Below, in pieces: positions 8,282-17,075 of a stretch of 64,000 nucleotides of DNA. How positions within the stretch are numbered: position 1 is the stretch's first letter; the number at the start of each line of letters is the position of its first letter. The notes under the pieces were generated by a model, which made no database searches, was not told where the DNA came from, and worked only from the letters and a program-made list of their open reading frames with translations. The position numbers and the translations under genes were made by a program. The DNA is from RYN-230 sp963717125 (GTDB lineage Bacteria; Actinomycetota; Actinomycetes; Streptosporangiales; Streptosporangiaceae): positions 669,523-733,522 of the forward strand of contig CAVQVG010000017.1 of assembly GCA_963717125.1 (NCBI GenBank), written 5' to 3'.

Positions 8282-8550
8282 CCCACGACTCCCTTGTCCC
8301 GGCGGCCGGTCCGGCCCCGTCTTAACTTGTAGACGAACGACTCGCTTCGGATCCACCGCTCTGCCAGAAACAATCTCACGGGACCGCCGTTCGGCCCCCG
8401 CGAGCGTCAGCTCGCCGCACTGTGCGCCGGAAACGGATGTTTCGTCAATATCGGGATAAGAGCTGGCCTCGATATTTACAATTTTTTCATTTCCGAACGA
8501 ATCGTCGTCACTATGATCGGTTTTGACCTGTCTCTTGCTACGATGCTGAC

Positions 8551-9747
8551 GTGCGGCCCAGGGTGATGAGCGGCAAGCCGGCGCCCAGGTCCAGCCGGGA
8601 GCTCGTACTGACCGCCCTCCGCGAACGCGGCGCGATGAGCCGCGCCGAACTGGCCCGCTACGCCCGGGTCGCCCCGTCCACGATCAGCGCGGTGGTGCAG
8701 GACCTGGTGGCCGGCGGCGTCATCGTCGGGTCCGCTGGACCGCCCGCCGCGCAGCGGGCCCAGCCCGGGCGGCCCGGCCTGCGGCTGACGCTGAACCCGG
8801 GGGCGGGCGCGGTGGCCGGCCTCGAAGTCGGCTTCGACTTCGTCCGGGTCCTGCTGTGCGACCTCGCGCACAACATCATCGGCTCCGCCTCATCCGAATT
8901 GCCGGACGGCCACACCAGCGCGGCGGGCCTGCCGGCCGCGCGGCGGCTCCTCGAGCAGACGCTGGCCGCCGCGGGGCTGACGCACAGCGCGCTGATCGGC
9001 GCCGGGGTCTCGCTGCCCGCTCCGGTCCGCCATCACCCGGACGCGGTCCAGCCGTCGTCGATACTCCCCGGCTGGCGCGGGGTGACCAGCCACGACTTCG
9101 AGGCGGCGCTCGGCGTCCCGGTCAGCATCGACAACGATGCCAACCTGGCCGCGCTGGGCGAGCACATCTGGGGCGCCGGGGAGGGCTGCGATGACTGCAT
9201 CACCCTCAAGTTCCACTACGGCATTGGCTGCGGGCTGTTCGTGAACGGCACCCTGGTCCGCGGCCGCGGCGGTGCGGGCGAGATCGGCCACACCGGCGTG
9301 GACGAGCGTGGCCCGCTGTGCCGCTGCGGCAAGCGCGGCTGCCTGGACTCGTACGCGGCCGTCCCGGCCATGCTGGACGCGCTGCGCCCGCAGCACAGCG
9401 CGCTGACTCTCCCCGGGCTGATGACCTTGCTGGCAGACCGCGATCCGGGCGCGATCCGCGTGGTCAGCGACGCCGCTGAACTGGTCGGCCAGCACCTGGC
9501 CACGGCCTGCAATCTGCTCGCGCCGCAGCGGGTCGTCCTGGTCGGGGCGATGGCCGAGGCCGGCGAGCTGGTGCTGGCGCCGATCCGGGCGGCGCTGCAC
9601 CGGAACATCGCCCCCAACCAGCCGCCCGACCTCGTGCTGGGCACGCTGGGCACCCGGCACACCGCGCTTGGCGCGGTCGCCCTGGCTCTGGGCGAGAGCG
9701 ACTGGCTGCCGATGACCCCGGCGGCCGGCGACCACGGCCTCGGTTAG
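8551..9747 (+). CDS. ROK-family transcriptional regulator
   Basis: 398 residues. The N-terminal winged helix (SSRELVLTALRERGAMSRAE, then VAPSTISAVVQDLV, residues about 15-55) is followed by a ROK sugar-kinase-like domain. The ROK zinc motif is visible as CRCGKRGCLDSY, with Asp where Glu is usual, preceded by the conserved GEIGH. The NDAN segment of the sugar site is present. Such NagC/Mlc/XylR-type proteins repress sugar-uptake genes; no transporter or sugar gene is adjacent. GTG 8551 or ATG 8566 may be the start. A relatively A/T-rich stretch (8470-8545) upstream probably holds its promoter. Confidence 0.9.
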   Translation: MRPRVMSGKPAPRSSRELVLTALRERGAMSRAELARYARVAPSTISAVVQDLVAGGVIVGSAGPPAAQRAQPGRPGLRLTLNPGAGAVAGLEVGFDFVRVLLCDLAHNIIGSASSELPDGHTSAAGLPAARRLLEQTLAAAGLTHSALIGAGVSLPAPVRHHPDAVQPSSILPGWRGVTSHDFEAALGVPVSIDNDANLAALGEHIWGAGEGCDDCITLKFHYGIGCGLFVNGTLVRGRGGAGEIGHTGVDERGPLCRCGKRGCLDSYAAVPAMLDALRPQHSALTLPGLMTLLADRDPGAIRVVSDAAELVGQHLATACNLLAPQRVVLVGAMAEAGELVLAPIRAALHRNIAPNQPPDLVLGTLGTRHTALGAVALALGESDWLPMTPAAGDHGLG

Positions 9748-9751
9748 CCGG

Positions 9752-10408
9752 CTACCCGCCCGCCGTACCCAGGCTCACGATCAGATTGATGGCTGTGGCC
9801 AGGATGATCGAGCCGAACAGGTAGGACAGCAGTGCGTGTTGCAGGGCAGTCGAGCGCACGGCTGAGTTCCGCAGGTTGGTGTCCGAGACCTGGAACGTCA
9901 TCCCGATGGTCAGCGCCAGGTAGGCGAAGTCCCGGTAGCCGGGCGGCTCGTCCTGGTTGAAGTCGATGCCGCCGGCCGGCGCGGCGTAGTACAGGCGTGC
10001 GTAGCGCAGCATGAAGATCGTGTGCACGCTGAACCAGGACACGGCCACGCTGACCAGCGCCAGCAAGGCCAGCATGACCCGGTGAAGCCCGCCTACCTGA
10101 TGGGCATAGACGAGCAGGAGGCCCAGGGCGCCCAGGCTGGCCACCGAGGCGCCCAGCACGATCACCTCCCGGAGGGCCCGGTTGGAATCCTCGCCGGTGG
10201 CGTGGGCCGCCGTCTGCCCGGGCGGCAGCGGCCAGATCTCCGTCCAGACCCAGGCGCAGAAGACCGCCGCGGCGGCGACCCAGCCCAGGCTCGGTGCGTA
10301 ACGCCAGTTGCCCACGAAGACCGTCACGAGCGTCGCGATAACGCCGACCCCCGCCGATACGGCCATCCGCGCCGTCATGATGGGGTGCCCGGAGCTGGTC
10401 GCGTTCAC
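9752..10408 (-). CDS. DUF1345 membrane protein
   Basis: 218 residues with about five membrane segments. DUF1345 hallmarks are present: SVHTIFMLRYARLYY, GGIDFNQDEPPGYRDFAYLA and GMTFQVSDTNLRNSAVR, ending in a conserved HALLSYLFG helix. The function of the family is unknown. The start could be GTG 10408 or ATG 10378. It converges on the ROK gene with a 4-bp gap, so any terminator must lie inside coding sequence. Confidence 0.85.
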   Translation of the reverse strand: MNATSSGHPIMTARMAVSAGVGVIATLVTVFVGNWRYAPSLGWVAAAAVFCAWVWTEIWPLPPGQTAAHATGEDSNRALREVIVLGASVASLGALGLLLVYAHQVGGLHRVMLALLALVSVAVSWFSVHTIFMLRYARLYYAAPAGGIDFNQDEPPGYRDFAYLALTIGMTFQVSDTNLRNSAVRSTALQHALLSYLFGSIILATAINLIVSLGTAGG

Positions 10409-10531
10409 GTTGCGGCGCCCTGGTCAGGTCAGCCCGTAGCCGCGGTGCGTGATCATTGCCGCGCAGTGGTGCGTCTCCGGGAACGTGGACTGCGCCTCGC
10501 TGAGGGCCATGGTAGGGAGCATAAGGGGCGG

Positions 10532-11605
10532 TCAGCCGGCCACCCTGGCTGACATGCGGAAGGTGGTGCCGACGCTGTTCTGGATGAACGCGCCGGGCAG
10601 CCCGCCGGCGATGGCGTGGGTGGCTTCCCACCCGGTGCAGTGCGCGGGCACGATGACGTCGGGGGCGAGCCGGTCCAGCGCGCTGACCGTGTCCCCGATG
10701 ATCGGCTCGAAGGCCGGCCCGGACAGGTGGAACCCGCCGATCACCGCGTGCAGCGCGGTGACGCCGGTCAGCCGCTGCGCGTAGCGGCAAATGTTGATCA
10801 CTCCGGCGTGCCCGCACCCGGTGAGCACGACCAGCCCGCGCCCGGCCAGATGCACGATCAGCGCCTGGTCGTCCAGGATCAGCGGATCCGGTTCCCAGCC
10901 CTGGCCGCGCCAGGCCTGATGACCCGGGAACCCGCGCTCGAAGCCGCTGACCCGGTCCACCTCGCCGGTGATCAGCACCGACCGGTCGTACAGGAACGAC
11001 GGCTGCCGCTGCTCGATGATGCTGAACCCGGCCTCCTCCAGCGCCCGGCGGCTGGTGGTCGGGATCTCGGCGGGCTCGCGGCCCGGGATGGCCAGCCGGC
11101 GCCGGGTCCAGAACTCCGGGTGCAGCAGCACCGGCAGGTTCGACCGGCCGAGCCGGCCGATCAGGCCGGACAGCCCGGTGGTGTGGTCGAAGTGACCGTG
11201 GCTGCACACGATGGCCTCGATGTCCGCCGGGTCCCGGCCCAGGCGGCGCAGGTTGTCCACGCATCCGGTGGGGGTCACCCCGGTGTCGAACAGCAGCCGG
11301 TGCACCCGGTCACCCTTGCGCACCTCGACCAGCGCGGAGAAGCCGTGCTGGGCCAGCGGGGCGTCCACCGTCTTGCCGCCGCGCAGCGTCGGGGCGGCCA
11401 CCTTCGGCCCGTCCCGCAGCATGGCCATCGACAGCCGGGTGGCCGGCCCCTGGTCGGGCAGCAGCATGTCTACCGTGTTGTCGCACACCGTCAGCACCGA
11501 CACTTCGTCCACCGGCTCCAGCGGCAGCACCTCACCCGGCCACTCGGTGCCCTCCGGCACCGCGTCAACCGGCAGCATGGGGGCGTCATCATGGGCGTCG
11601 CACAT
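10532..11605 (-). CDS. Metallo-beta-lactamase-fold hydrolase (COG1237-like)
   Basis: ATG 11605 is preferred because GAGGAG lies just ahead of it; this gives 357 residues. The metal-binding motif HGHFDH is in the first half (AIVCSHGHFDHTTGL). Further ligands are plausible at TGCGHAG and in the C-terminal PAHCTG. The overall layout resembles COG1237, the group that includes proteins annotated as dihydropterin-related synthase or flavoprotein-like MBL hydrolases. The substrate cannot be read from sequence. It is separate from the CmlA-like enzymes further right, which share only the MBL fold. Confidence 0.82.
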   Translation of the reverse strand: MCDAHDDAPMLPVDAVPEGTEWPGEVLPLEPVDEVSVLTVCDNTVDMLLPDQGPATRLSMAMLRDGPKVAAPTLRGGKTVDAPLAQHGFSALVEVRKGDRVHRLLFDTGVTPTGCVDNLRRLGRDPADIEAIVCSHGHFDHTTGLSGLIGRLGRSNLPVLLHPEFWTRRRLAIPGREPAEIPTTSRRALEEAGFSIIEQRQPSFLYDRSVLITGEVDRVSGFERGFPGHQAWRGQGWEPDPLILDDQALIVHLAGRGLVVLTGCGHAGVINICRYAQRLTGVTALHAVIGGFHLSGPAFEPIIGDTVSALDRLAPDVIVPAHCTGWEATHAIAGGLPGAFIQNSVGTTFRMSARVAG

Positions 11606-12241
11606 GGCCTGCTCCTCGCTCACGTCCGCTGTGCTCAGTACAGCACCGGCGGCCGCGCCGGACGCAGCCAGTACCGGGCAAACCAGGGGGCGGCCAGACG
11701 GCGGCTGGACGGACCGGACTCGACGACGCGCGCCCGGCGCGGGACAATGCCACAGCGGGGCACGCCACACCTCATTCAAATGAGCCATTTCCCCGCTCAT
11801 TCGTGAGCCCCCCAGAGCTTGCGTTACCCGGAGTTCGCGTCGTGGTGCGGCACTACGCGAACTGCTGACTGGCATCTCAGGTTCAATGCCACCGCAGTCG
11901 TATACGGGCACCTCCACATTCCCCGGACAACCTGGCACGATGGGGTGCGGTAGGGCAGGAGACTGGCGAAGCATTTTACAGTGCCACCGACGCCACCCGC
12001 TAGCGGCGAGCCCACCCTTACTTGGTTGCGTTAGCCCGGTCCTGCGGCCCGGCGCTGACCCATGGATCCGAAGGGCACAGTTGTCGTACTATCCCAGAGT
12101 GCTGGATGGCGCTCACGACAACCGCGATCCGACTCCATTCATGGAAGCGCTCTGCCTCACAATGATTGCTCTATCGAACCGAACCAGTGGCAGCAAACGG
12201 GGCGTAACCGCGCCCGCCACCGACCCCCTTCGGAGGTTCCG
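11606..12241. other. Intergenic region between MBL gene and cluster side
   Basis: 636 bp between divergently transcribed genes. Frames on either strand lack codon bias and domains. GGAGG at 12232-12236 is the ribosome binding site of the next gene. No StrR-type palindrome, hairpin terminator or mobile element end is apparent. Confidence 0.5.
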
Positions 12242-12517
12242 ATGAAGAAGTACTGCAAATCCTACCCGCTGGCCGAACTACGCCGCTTTTCTGGCTGGTC
12301 TGCCGGAGCACAGCCGGCGGAGCAGGAACTGGCCGACGAGACGTCCGTATTTCTCTGCGACGAATTCACCGTGCTGGTCAGTCCCGTTGGGAAGGATAAA
12401 GATAAGATACTCTTTGCCGAAGTCACTCCCGAGTGGCAAGAGTTCTGCACCGAGAGCCTGAATTTCAAGATACCGGAGGACCTGGCCTTCGCCTATGCCG
12501 AGCCGGAAGAGGACTGA
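12242..12517 (+). CDS. Small acidic hypothetical protein (91 aa)
   Basis: ATG 12242 is preceded by GGAGG at ideal spacing. The product starts basic and aromatic (MKKYCKSYPLAELRRF) and ends acidic (AYAEPEED), with the conserved-looking centre VTPEWQEFC and a C-terminal IPEDLAF. It has no signal peptide or membrane segment. Base composition is lower in GC than the flanking genes. I do not recognise the family; a carrier-binding accessory protein or peptide precursor are possibilities, both speculative. The antiporter gene follows 154 bp later. Confidence 0.7.
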   Translation: MKKYCKSYPLAELRRFSGWSAGAQPAEQELADETSVFLCDEFTVLVSPVGKDKDKILFAEVTPEWQEFCTESLNFKIPEDLAFAYAEPEED

Positions 12518-12671
12518 TCCGACCGGATCGGGTCGTTCACGCGACAAGTGGGTATACCCGGCAGCCTTCGGACCGCGTGGTCGGCCACGGCGCACGAGCA
12601 GGATCCGCAGCGAACTTGATGAGCCACCCGAATGCCCGTGGAGTGACTGCTGCTTCGGAGATAGGGCGAGA

Positions 12672-13949
12672 ATGGACATCCTGATTGCTGACGTTATTGG
12701 CGACGTTGCGCTGGTGCTGGTCATATCGTCGCTACTCGGCGCGTTGGCCCGGCGGATCGGGCAGCCCAGGGTCGTCGGCCAGATCCTGGCGGGTATTCTG
12801 CTCGGCCCGACCCTGTTGGGACGGCTGCCTGGCCACCTCACGAGCCGTCTCTTCCCGCGCGAGGCGCTGCCGTCCCTGACGGTACTTTCCCAAGTCGCCG
12901 TCGTGATCTTCATGTTCGGCGTCGGATACGAACTCGACCGACGCTTGCTGCGCGGGCCGGGCCGGGCTCTGTCGCTTGTCGCAGCGGGAGCGCTGCTCGT
13001 GCCCATGGGCCTGGGAATTGGGGCTGCACTGATCTTCAGGTCAAGCTTCGCTGCCCTGGGTCAGCCCCACAGCGGCCATTCCTTCGTGCTGTTCATCGGC
13101 GTGGCCATGTCCATCACCGCTTTGCCGGTACTGGCCGCGATCACGCGCGAGCGCGGCATCGCCGGGAGCACCGCTGGCGTCACCGCGACCGCCGCCGCCG
13201 GGATCATGGACGTGGCAGCGTGGCTGGTGCTAGCCGCGGCACTCGTCGGCACCGTGCACAAGCCGGGCCGGCCGTGGCCGGTGACGCTGCTGCTGATCAG
13301 TTGCTTCACGGTGATCATGCTGCTGGCCGTGCGCCCGGCACTGCGCTGGTGGATCAGCCGGAGCCACTCCGTGCTGTCGAACCAGCTGGCCGTGGCCTTG
13401 GCGCTGGCGCTGGGCAGCGCGTGGGTGACTGCGTCGCTAGGGCTGCATCCGGTGTTCGGCGGGTTCCTGGCCGGTCTCACGATGCCAAGTGCGGACGGGA
13501 CCCCGGATGCCGAGGTCCTCCGGCCCATGGAAGAGATCGGGAGCCTGCTCCTGCCGCTGTTTTTCGTCGTCACCGGCTTGTCTTTGAACATCGGAACTCT
13601 GAACGGCACGGCGTTCGTTCTCCTGGCCCTCGTCTGTACCCTCGCGAGCGTCGGCAAGCTGGTCCCTGCGTACGTAGCTTCCCGAGTTGGTGGCCTGGGC
13701 CCAGGGGACTCTGCGACTGTTGCCGTGCTGGTGAACACGAGAGGGCTGACTGAGCTCATCGTACTCAACGTCGGGCTGAGCGTTGGCCTTATCGGCCAGC
13801 GGCTCTTTACCGTACTTGTCCTCATGGCATTGGTCATGACGGTCGCGACCGCACCGCTGCTATCGCTGATTCATGCGCCCGCACCGTCGCCATCAGTCGG
13901 CGAACGGCGTCCGGTGGCACCGCCGCCATCCGGCGCCAGCGAGCCCTGA
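12672..13949 (+). CDS. Cation:proton antiporter (CPA2/KefB-like)
   Basis: 425 residues from ATG 12672, with about 12 membrane helices. CPA2 signatures: RRIGQPRVVGQILAGILLGP in the first helices, FMFGVGYELD, STAGVTATAAAGIMDVAAWL in the core and NTRGLTELIVLNVGL near the C-terminus. The C-terminal TrkA-N/RCK domain of KefB is absent, as in short Na+/H+ antiporters. Several glycopeptide antibiotic clusters carry a related antiporter near one end, which suits the neighbouring halogenase and dpg genes. It may mark the left border of the cluster. Confidence 0.88.
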   Translation: MDILIADVIGDVALVLVISSLLGALARRIGQPRVVGQILAGILLGPTLLGRLPGHLTSRLFPREALPSLTVLSQVAVVIFMFGVGYELDRRLLRGPGRALSLVAAGALLVPMGLGIGAALIFRSSFAALGQPHSGHSFVLFIGVAMSITALPVLAAITRERGIAGSTAGVTATAAAGIMDVAAWLVLAAALVGTVHKPGRPWPVTLLLISCFTVIMLLAVRPALRWWISRSHSVLSNQLAVALALALGSAWVTASLGLHPVFGGFLAGLTMPSADGTPDAEVLRPMEEIGSLLLPLFFVVTGLSLNIGTLNGTAFVLLALVCTLASVGKLVPAYVASRVGGLGPGDSATVAVLVNTRGLTELIVLNVGLSVGLIGQRLFTVLVLMALVMTVATAPLLSLIHAPAPSPSVGERRPVAPPPSGASEP

Positions 13950-14043
13950 CATAGCTCGGCAAAGAGGGCTTCCATGAAACTGATCACGTCTCTATCGTTG
14001 GAACCATGGATGAGGGGATACCGCTAAGAGCGGCCTGTTGACC

Positions 14044-14682
14044 ATGGAGCTTATTGATGATTTCCGTTTGGGAATGCAGCGGCTAGCTAGTGGTGTGAAC
14101 GTCGTGACGGCGGTTTCAGCAGATGGCGTACGATGCGGCATGACCGCCACCGCGGTTTTCTCGCTTTCCTTGCACCCACCCTCTCTGGTGGTCGGCGTCA
14201 ACAAGGAAAGTCGGCTGGGGGAAGTTCTTCACGACCTATCTACCTTCGCCGTCAGCATTCTTGGAACAGAGCATCGTCATGTTGCCGAGGCATTTGCTGG
14301 CAAGGTATCCGGAGTCAAGGGTGCCACGCGTTTCGCATATGGTAAGTGGCGATACAGTAGCGAGGGCGTACCAATTCTAGATGACGCACCCGCATGTTTT
14401 ATCTGCAAGGCTGACGAAATCATTGAGCGGCCGACACATCTGCTGCTGATCGGCGCTGTCACCGAGGTCTATGTGACAGACAGAGACCTTGCTCTTCTGG
14501 TTTACTTCTCGCGGCACTTCACTAGCGTTGGTTCCGGCGGAGTACAGAATGCGGTAGCAAATGGTCTTGGTCCCAGCCCTGGCGAGGTCGCCTCCAATCG
14601 CCAGGTGGACGAGCCATTCGACCAGGGCGGCAGCCACGAGAGAGGCGGTCGGCCACGCGGAATTGATCGCGGAGTCGGGTAA
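14044..14682 (+). CDS. Flavin reductase (FMN-binding split-barrel) with abnormal C-terminus
   Basis: NAD(P)H:flavin reductase of the HpaC/PrnF type, likely to supply reduced FAD to the two halogenases in this cluster. Core motifs: MQRLASGVNVVTAVSADG, GMTATAVFSLSLHPPSLVVGVN, SRLGEVLHDLSTFAVSIL and a C-terminal LLLIGAVTEVYV. The normal family length is about 160-170 residues. Here the frame continues 50 residues past RHFTSVGSG (after about 14527) into sequence that is antisense to an IS1380-type transposase remnant. The native tail was therefore probably replaced. ATG 14044 is used; TTG 14038 is also possible. Confidence 0.85.
   Translation: MELIDDFRLGMQRLASGVNVVTAVSADGVRCGMTATAVFSLSLHPPSLVVGVNKESRLGEVLHDLSTFAVSILGTEHRHVAEAFAGKVSGVKGATRFAYGKWRYSSEGVPILDDAPACFICKADEIIERPTHLLLIGAVTEVYVTDRDLALLVYFSRHFTSVGSGGVQNAVANGLGPSPGEVASNRQVDEPFDQGGSHERGGRPRGIDRGVG
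14527..14664 (-). pseudogene. IS1380-family transposase C-terminal remnant
   Basis: On the minus strand one frame reads NSAWPTASLVAAALVEWL, then GGDLARAGTKTICYRILYSAG. This resembles the C-terminal end of IS1380/IS4-like transposases (N-AW-A-LV-L-WL-LLA-DGDLA-AEPKTLRYRLLH-A). Only about 45 codons remain. It lies antisense within the 3' end of the flavin reductase frame, showing that an element once inserted there. Family recognition is from pattern memory. Confidence 0.55.
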
Positions 14683-14735
14683 GGGGAGACGCTGGCGCCA
14701 GGGCCAGGCGCATGACACAGAACGGTTGTGGCCCC

Positions 14736-16700
14736 TTACTCTGCATGCCTCCGCCCATGAGTTGCCGGACGGGGCCGCTGCCCGGCGGGACTCTGGCCCC
14801 TGCGCAGGGGGGCGTCAGAAGCGCCTTCTTGCCGGGAGAACTGGGTGCGGTACAGCTCCGAGTAGAGGCCGCCTGCCGCGAGCAGTTCGTCGTGGGTTCC
14901 GCGTTCGCGGATCTGGCCCGCGTCGATGACCAGGATCTGGGTGGCTTCGCGGATGGTGGATAGCCGGTGGGCGATGACCAGGGAGGTCCGGCCGGCCAGC
15001 GCGGTCTTGAGGGCCCGCTGTATCGCCGCTTCGGACTCGGAGTCCAGGTGCGCGGTGGCCTCGTCCAGGACGACGACCGACGGGGCTTTGAGCAGCAGCC
15101 TGGCCAGGGCGATCCGCTGTTTTTCCCCGCCGGAGAACCGGTAGCCGCGGTCGCCGACCACGGTATCGAGGCCGTCGGGGAGGGCGGAGATCAGGTCCCA
15201 GATCCGCGCCGCCTGGCAGGCCTCGGTCAGTTCCGGCTCGGTGGCGCCGGGGTGTGCGTACATCAGGTTGGCCCGGATCGTGTCGTGGAACAGGTGCGCG
15301 TCCTGGGTGACGACACCGATCGTGTCGTGCAGCGACTGCAGGGTCAGGTCGCGGATGTCGTGGCCGCCGATCCGCACGGCTCCCGAGCCGGGGTCATAGA
15401 GCCGGGGCACCAGGTGGGTGATCGTGGTCTTCCCGGCGCCTGACGGGCCGACCAGCGCGGTCAGCTGGCCGGCCGGGGCGCGGAAGCTGACATCGGCCAG
15501 GGTCCACGTGTTGTCGGCGCGCTCGGGCATGGGCAACGCGATCGACTCCAGCGAGGCCAGCGACACCTCGCTGGCGGTCGGGTACCGGAACGAGACCCGG
15601 TCGAATTCGACCTCCGGCGCCGTCCCGTTGCCGGATCCGGCCGCAGGCAGCGAGACAGCCCCGGGCCGCTCGGCTATGAGCGGCTTAAGGTCCAGCACCT
15701 CAAACACCCGGTCAAAGCTGACCAGCGCAGTCAAGACATTAATCTGCAAATTAGACAATTGGTTGATGGGGCCGTAGAGGCGGCCAAGCAAGGTGACCAA
15801 GGCCACGAGGGTGCCGATCTTGAAGGCGCCCGAAATGACGAGGCTGCCGCCGAAGCCGTACACCAGTGCCGTGGTCAGCGAGGCCAGCAGGGCTATGATG
15901 ATGCCGAACGCGCGTGCGTACACCGAGGCCAGCACGGCAACGTCACGGACCCGGGCTGCCCGGTTCGCGAACAGGCTGGATTCGTCGCGCGGTCGCCCGT
16001 AGAGCTTGGCGAGCATGGCTCCGGCAACGTTGAACCGCTCGTTCATCATCGAGCCCATTTCGGCGTCGAGCTGCATGCCCTCCCTGGTGAGCCGCTGTAG
16101 CCTCTTCCCGATTAGCTTGCCGGGAAGAATGAAGGCTGGGATCAGCACCAACGCTACGACCGTGATCTGCCAGGACAGGTAGAACATCGCGATAAGCACG
16201 AAAATCAAGGTCAAGATAGTGGATACTGTCTGGGACAGCAGTGCCGTGACCGCCTGCTGCGCCCCGATAATGTCCGTGTTCAGCCGGCTGACCAGCGAGC
16301 CTGTCTGCGCGCGGGTGAAGAACGCCAGTGGCTGTCGCTGCACATGATTAAAAACCTTGGTGCGCAGATCGTAGACAAGGCCCTGGCCGATCCGGGCCGA
16401 GACCCAGGTCTGGATATACACCGCTAATGCATCCAGCAGCGCCAGTCCGGCGATAGCTAACGAAACTCCTACTACAATTACAAGCCGGTGGGGCAGGATG
16501 CCGTTATCAATAACGACTCTAAGCAGCAGTGGGGTCGCTACCGTGATGATCGCGTCTAACGTCGTGATGATCAGTAGCAACGCCAGCGCCCAACGGAATG
16601 GCTTGACGTACGGAAGGATCCGCCGGACTGTGCCGGGCTTGATCTGCTGGCGGGTGATTGATTCGCCGACGCGCAGCCTCATCGGCTGACCTCCGATCAT
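14736..16700 (-). CDS. MsbA-like ABC exporter (fused membrane and ATPase domains), copy 1
   Basis: 654 residues. The N-terminal six-helix membrane domain (residues about 30-330) includes the conserved LAFFTRAQTGSLVSRLNTD loop. The ATPase domain carries Walker A GPSGAGKTT, signature FSGGEKQR, Walker B VVVLDEATAHLD and the IAHRLSTI H-loop. This half-transporter type (Tba-like) is standard in glycopeptide and lipopeptide clusters for product export. ATG 16700 is supported by AAGGGGG and by analogy with copy 2; ATG 16682 also has a GGAGG. The ATPase half (14825-15760) is identical to that of the exporter at 40639-42777, while the membrane domains differ in patches. Confidence 0.93.
   Translation of the reverse strand: MIGGQPMRLRVGESITRQQIKPGTVRRILPYVKPFRWALALLLIITTLDAIITVATPLLLRVVIDNGILPHRLVIVVGVSLAIAGLALLDALAVYIQTWVSARIGQGLVYDLRTKVFNHVQRQPLAFFTRAQTGSLVSRLNTDIIGAQQAVTALLSQTVSTILTLIFVLIAMFYLSWQITVVALVLIPAFILPGKLIGKRLQRLTREGMQLDAEMGSMMNERFNVAGAMLAKLYGRPRDESSLFANRAARVRDVAVLASVYARAFGIIIALLASLTTALVYGFGGSLVISGAFKIGTLVALVTLLGRLYGPINQLSNLQINVLTALVSFDRVFEVLDLKPLIAERPGAVSLPAAGSGNGTAPEVEFDRVSFRYPTASEVSLASLESIALPMPERADNTWTLADVSFRAPAGQLTALVGPSGAGKTTITHLVPRLYDPGSGAVRIGGHDIRDLTLQSLHDTIGVVTQDAHLFHDTIRANLMYAHPGATEPELTEACQAARIWDLISALPDGLDTVVGDRGYRFSGGEKQRIALARLLLKAPSVVVLDEATAHLDSESEAAIQRALKTALAGRTSLVIAHRLSTIREATQILVIDAGQIRERGTHDELLAAGGLYSELYRTQFSRQEGASDAPLRRGQSPAGQRPRPATHGRRHAE
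14825..15760 (-). repeat. 936-bp direct repeat, copy 1 (exporter ATPase half)
   Basis: Identical by eye to 40902-41837 and in the same orientation (constant offset 26,077). It covers the last part of the membrane domain and the whole ATPase domain. Both borders are sharp: similarity drops abruptly after 15760 (GACAATT then GGTTGATG against CGCCGATC). Recombination between the copies would delete about 26 kb including all Hpg/Dpg genes. Confidence 0.9.
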
Positions 16701-17075
16701 GGCGTCGGAAACCCCCTTCGCTTTCGTGTCCGGATTGGTGGCTGCATATTTACTATATAGACCTTTGGCTTAGCTGCTACATAGCCTTCGGCCTGGCGTG
16801 CTTTGGTTAGTACCCGGCACCGCACGCGGTTGCCGCTTCGGGGCGGTTCGTCGAGTATCCCCGGAGTCTGCTGAGGTGACAACAGGCTGGGTCGGCAACA
16901 TCCGTTGGACGGGGCGCAAGGTCGAGAAATTCACCGGACCGGGATGGGCGCGGTGCGAAGGTCGCGGCGCCGCGGGTGGATTGCACTGATGTAACCGTGC
17001 CATGAAAGTTGGACACTGGTAACATGAAGCATGGTGTGAGGCTGTCGGAGAATTTATGCCGTGAGAAGGTATGAG
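16701..17075. promoter_or_regulatory. Divergent promoter region, exporter/halogenase
   Basis: 375 bp between the exporter (minus) and halogenase (plus) genes. It contains an A/T-rich stretch at about 16745-16785 on the exporter side and another at about 17000-17060 on the halogenase side, where promoters would be expected. No StrR-type palindrome was found here. No gene is supported. Confidence 0.5.
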
